Origin: CAJQQY01 sp964352225
Lineage (GTDB): Bacteria > Bacteroidota > Bacteroidia > Chitinophagales > Saprospiraceae
Direction: 5' to 3'
Assembly: GCA_964352225.1 (NCBI GenBank)
Contig: CAYGRM010000173.1
Span: 1 to 13,444 of the forward strand
Length of the DNA: 13,444 nt
How positions within the stretch are numbered: the first letter of the stretch is position 1; the number at the start of each line of letters is the position of its first letter. The position numbers and the translations under genes are program-made. Shown piece by piece: positions 13,397 to 13,444 of this stretch. Under the pieces are notes generated by a model that worked only from the letters and a program-made list of their open reading frames with translations, was not told where the DNA came from and made no database searches.

Positions 13397-13444
13397 AGGC
13401 TGTTTTGAAATGTGTGCTAAAATTTTTTATAGTGTATTTTTTTG

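Overview
The window is AT-rich chromosomal DNA that looks like it comes from a member of the Bacteroidota. The reasons are lineage-typical proteins (an HU-CCDC81/SPOR envelope protein, a DUF6428 protein beside arsR, a Lacal_2735/DUF6435 mini-protein, a DUF3857/transglutaminase protein), promoter-like TTTG / TAnnTTTG boxes, and an absence of clear Shine-Dalgarno sequences. A Saprospiria- or Chitinophagia-like source is plausible, but that is inference. Two runs of ten N mark scaffold joins. The first sits inside a gene and hides its true reading frame.

Layout, left to right. (1) The 3' part of an enoyl-CoA hydratase gene, closed by a strong terminator. (2) An arsenic-type cassette on the + strand: an ArsR repressor, a Cys-rich DUF6428 protein and, beyond a 104-bp near-perfect palindrome, a phosphinothricin/arsinothricin-type N-acetyltransferase. 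The same 16-bp inverted repeat (ATCGT-N6-ACGAT) lies before arsR and before the DUF6428 gene, so the repressor probably controls both. No arsenate reductase or efflux pump is in the window. (3) An HU-CCDC81/transmembrane/SPOR protein whose real C-terminus is recovered only by joining across the N run. (4) Convergent to it, a two-gene unit on the - strand: a class I methyltransferase and a VanW-family protein. (5) A roughly 590-bp stretch without a recognisable gene, holding a perfect -7 box, two inverted repeats and the second N run. (6) kdsA, the metal-dependent type of Kdo-8-phosphate synthase.

(7) Three small exported proteins follow. The first two are diverged tandem copies of one DUF4097-like fold; the third is a putative DUF4348-like lipoprotein. 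Good terminators close the first two. (8) A 59-bp MITE-like element with inverted ends and exact 8-bp direct repeats lies before a 1295-residue exported protein with a PA14-like region, TPRs, DUF3857 and a transglutaminase domain. (9) A 57-residue DUF6435 protein overlaps by 11 bp a short-chain dehydrogenase-like protein that has lost the catalytic Tyr. A perfect 17-bp hairpin closes the unit.

Most genes are envelope or housekeeping functions. The best leads for something less described are the reduced ArsR/DUF6428/acetyltransferase cassette with its duplicated operator, the MITE-like insertion, the hairpin-rich gap before kdsA, and the Tyr-less SDR coupled to the DUF6435 protein.
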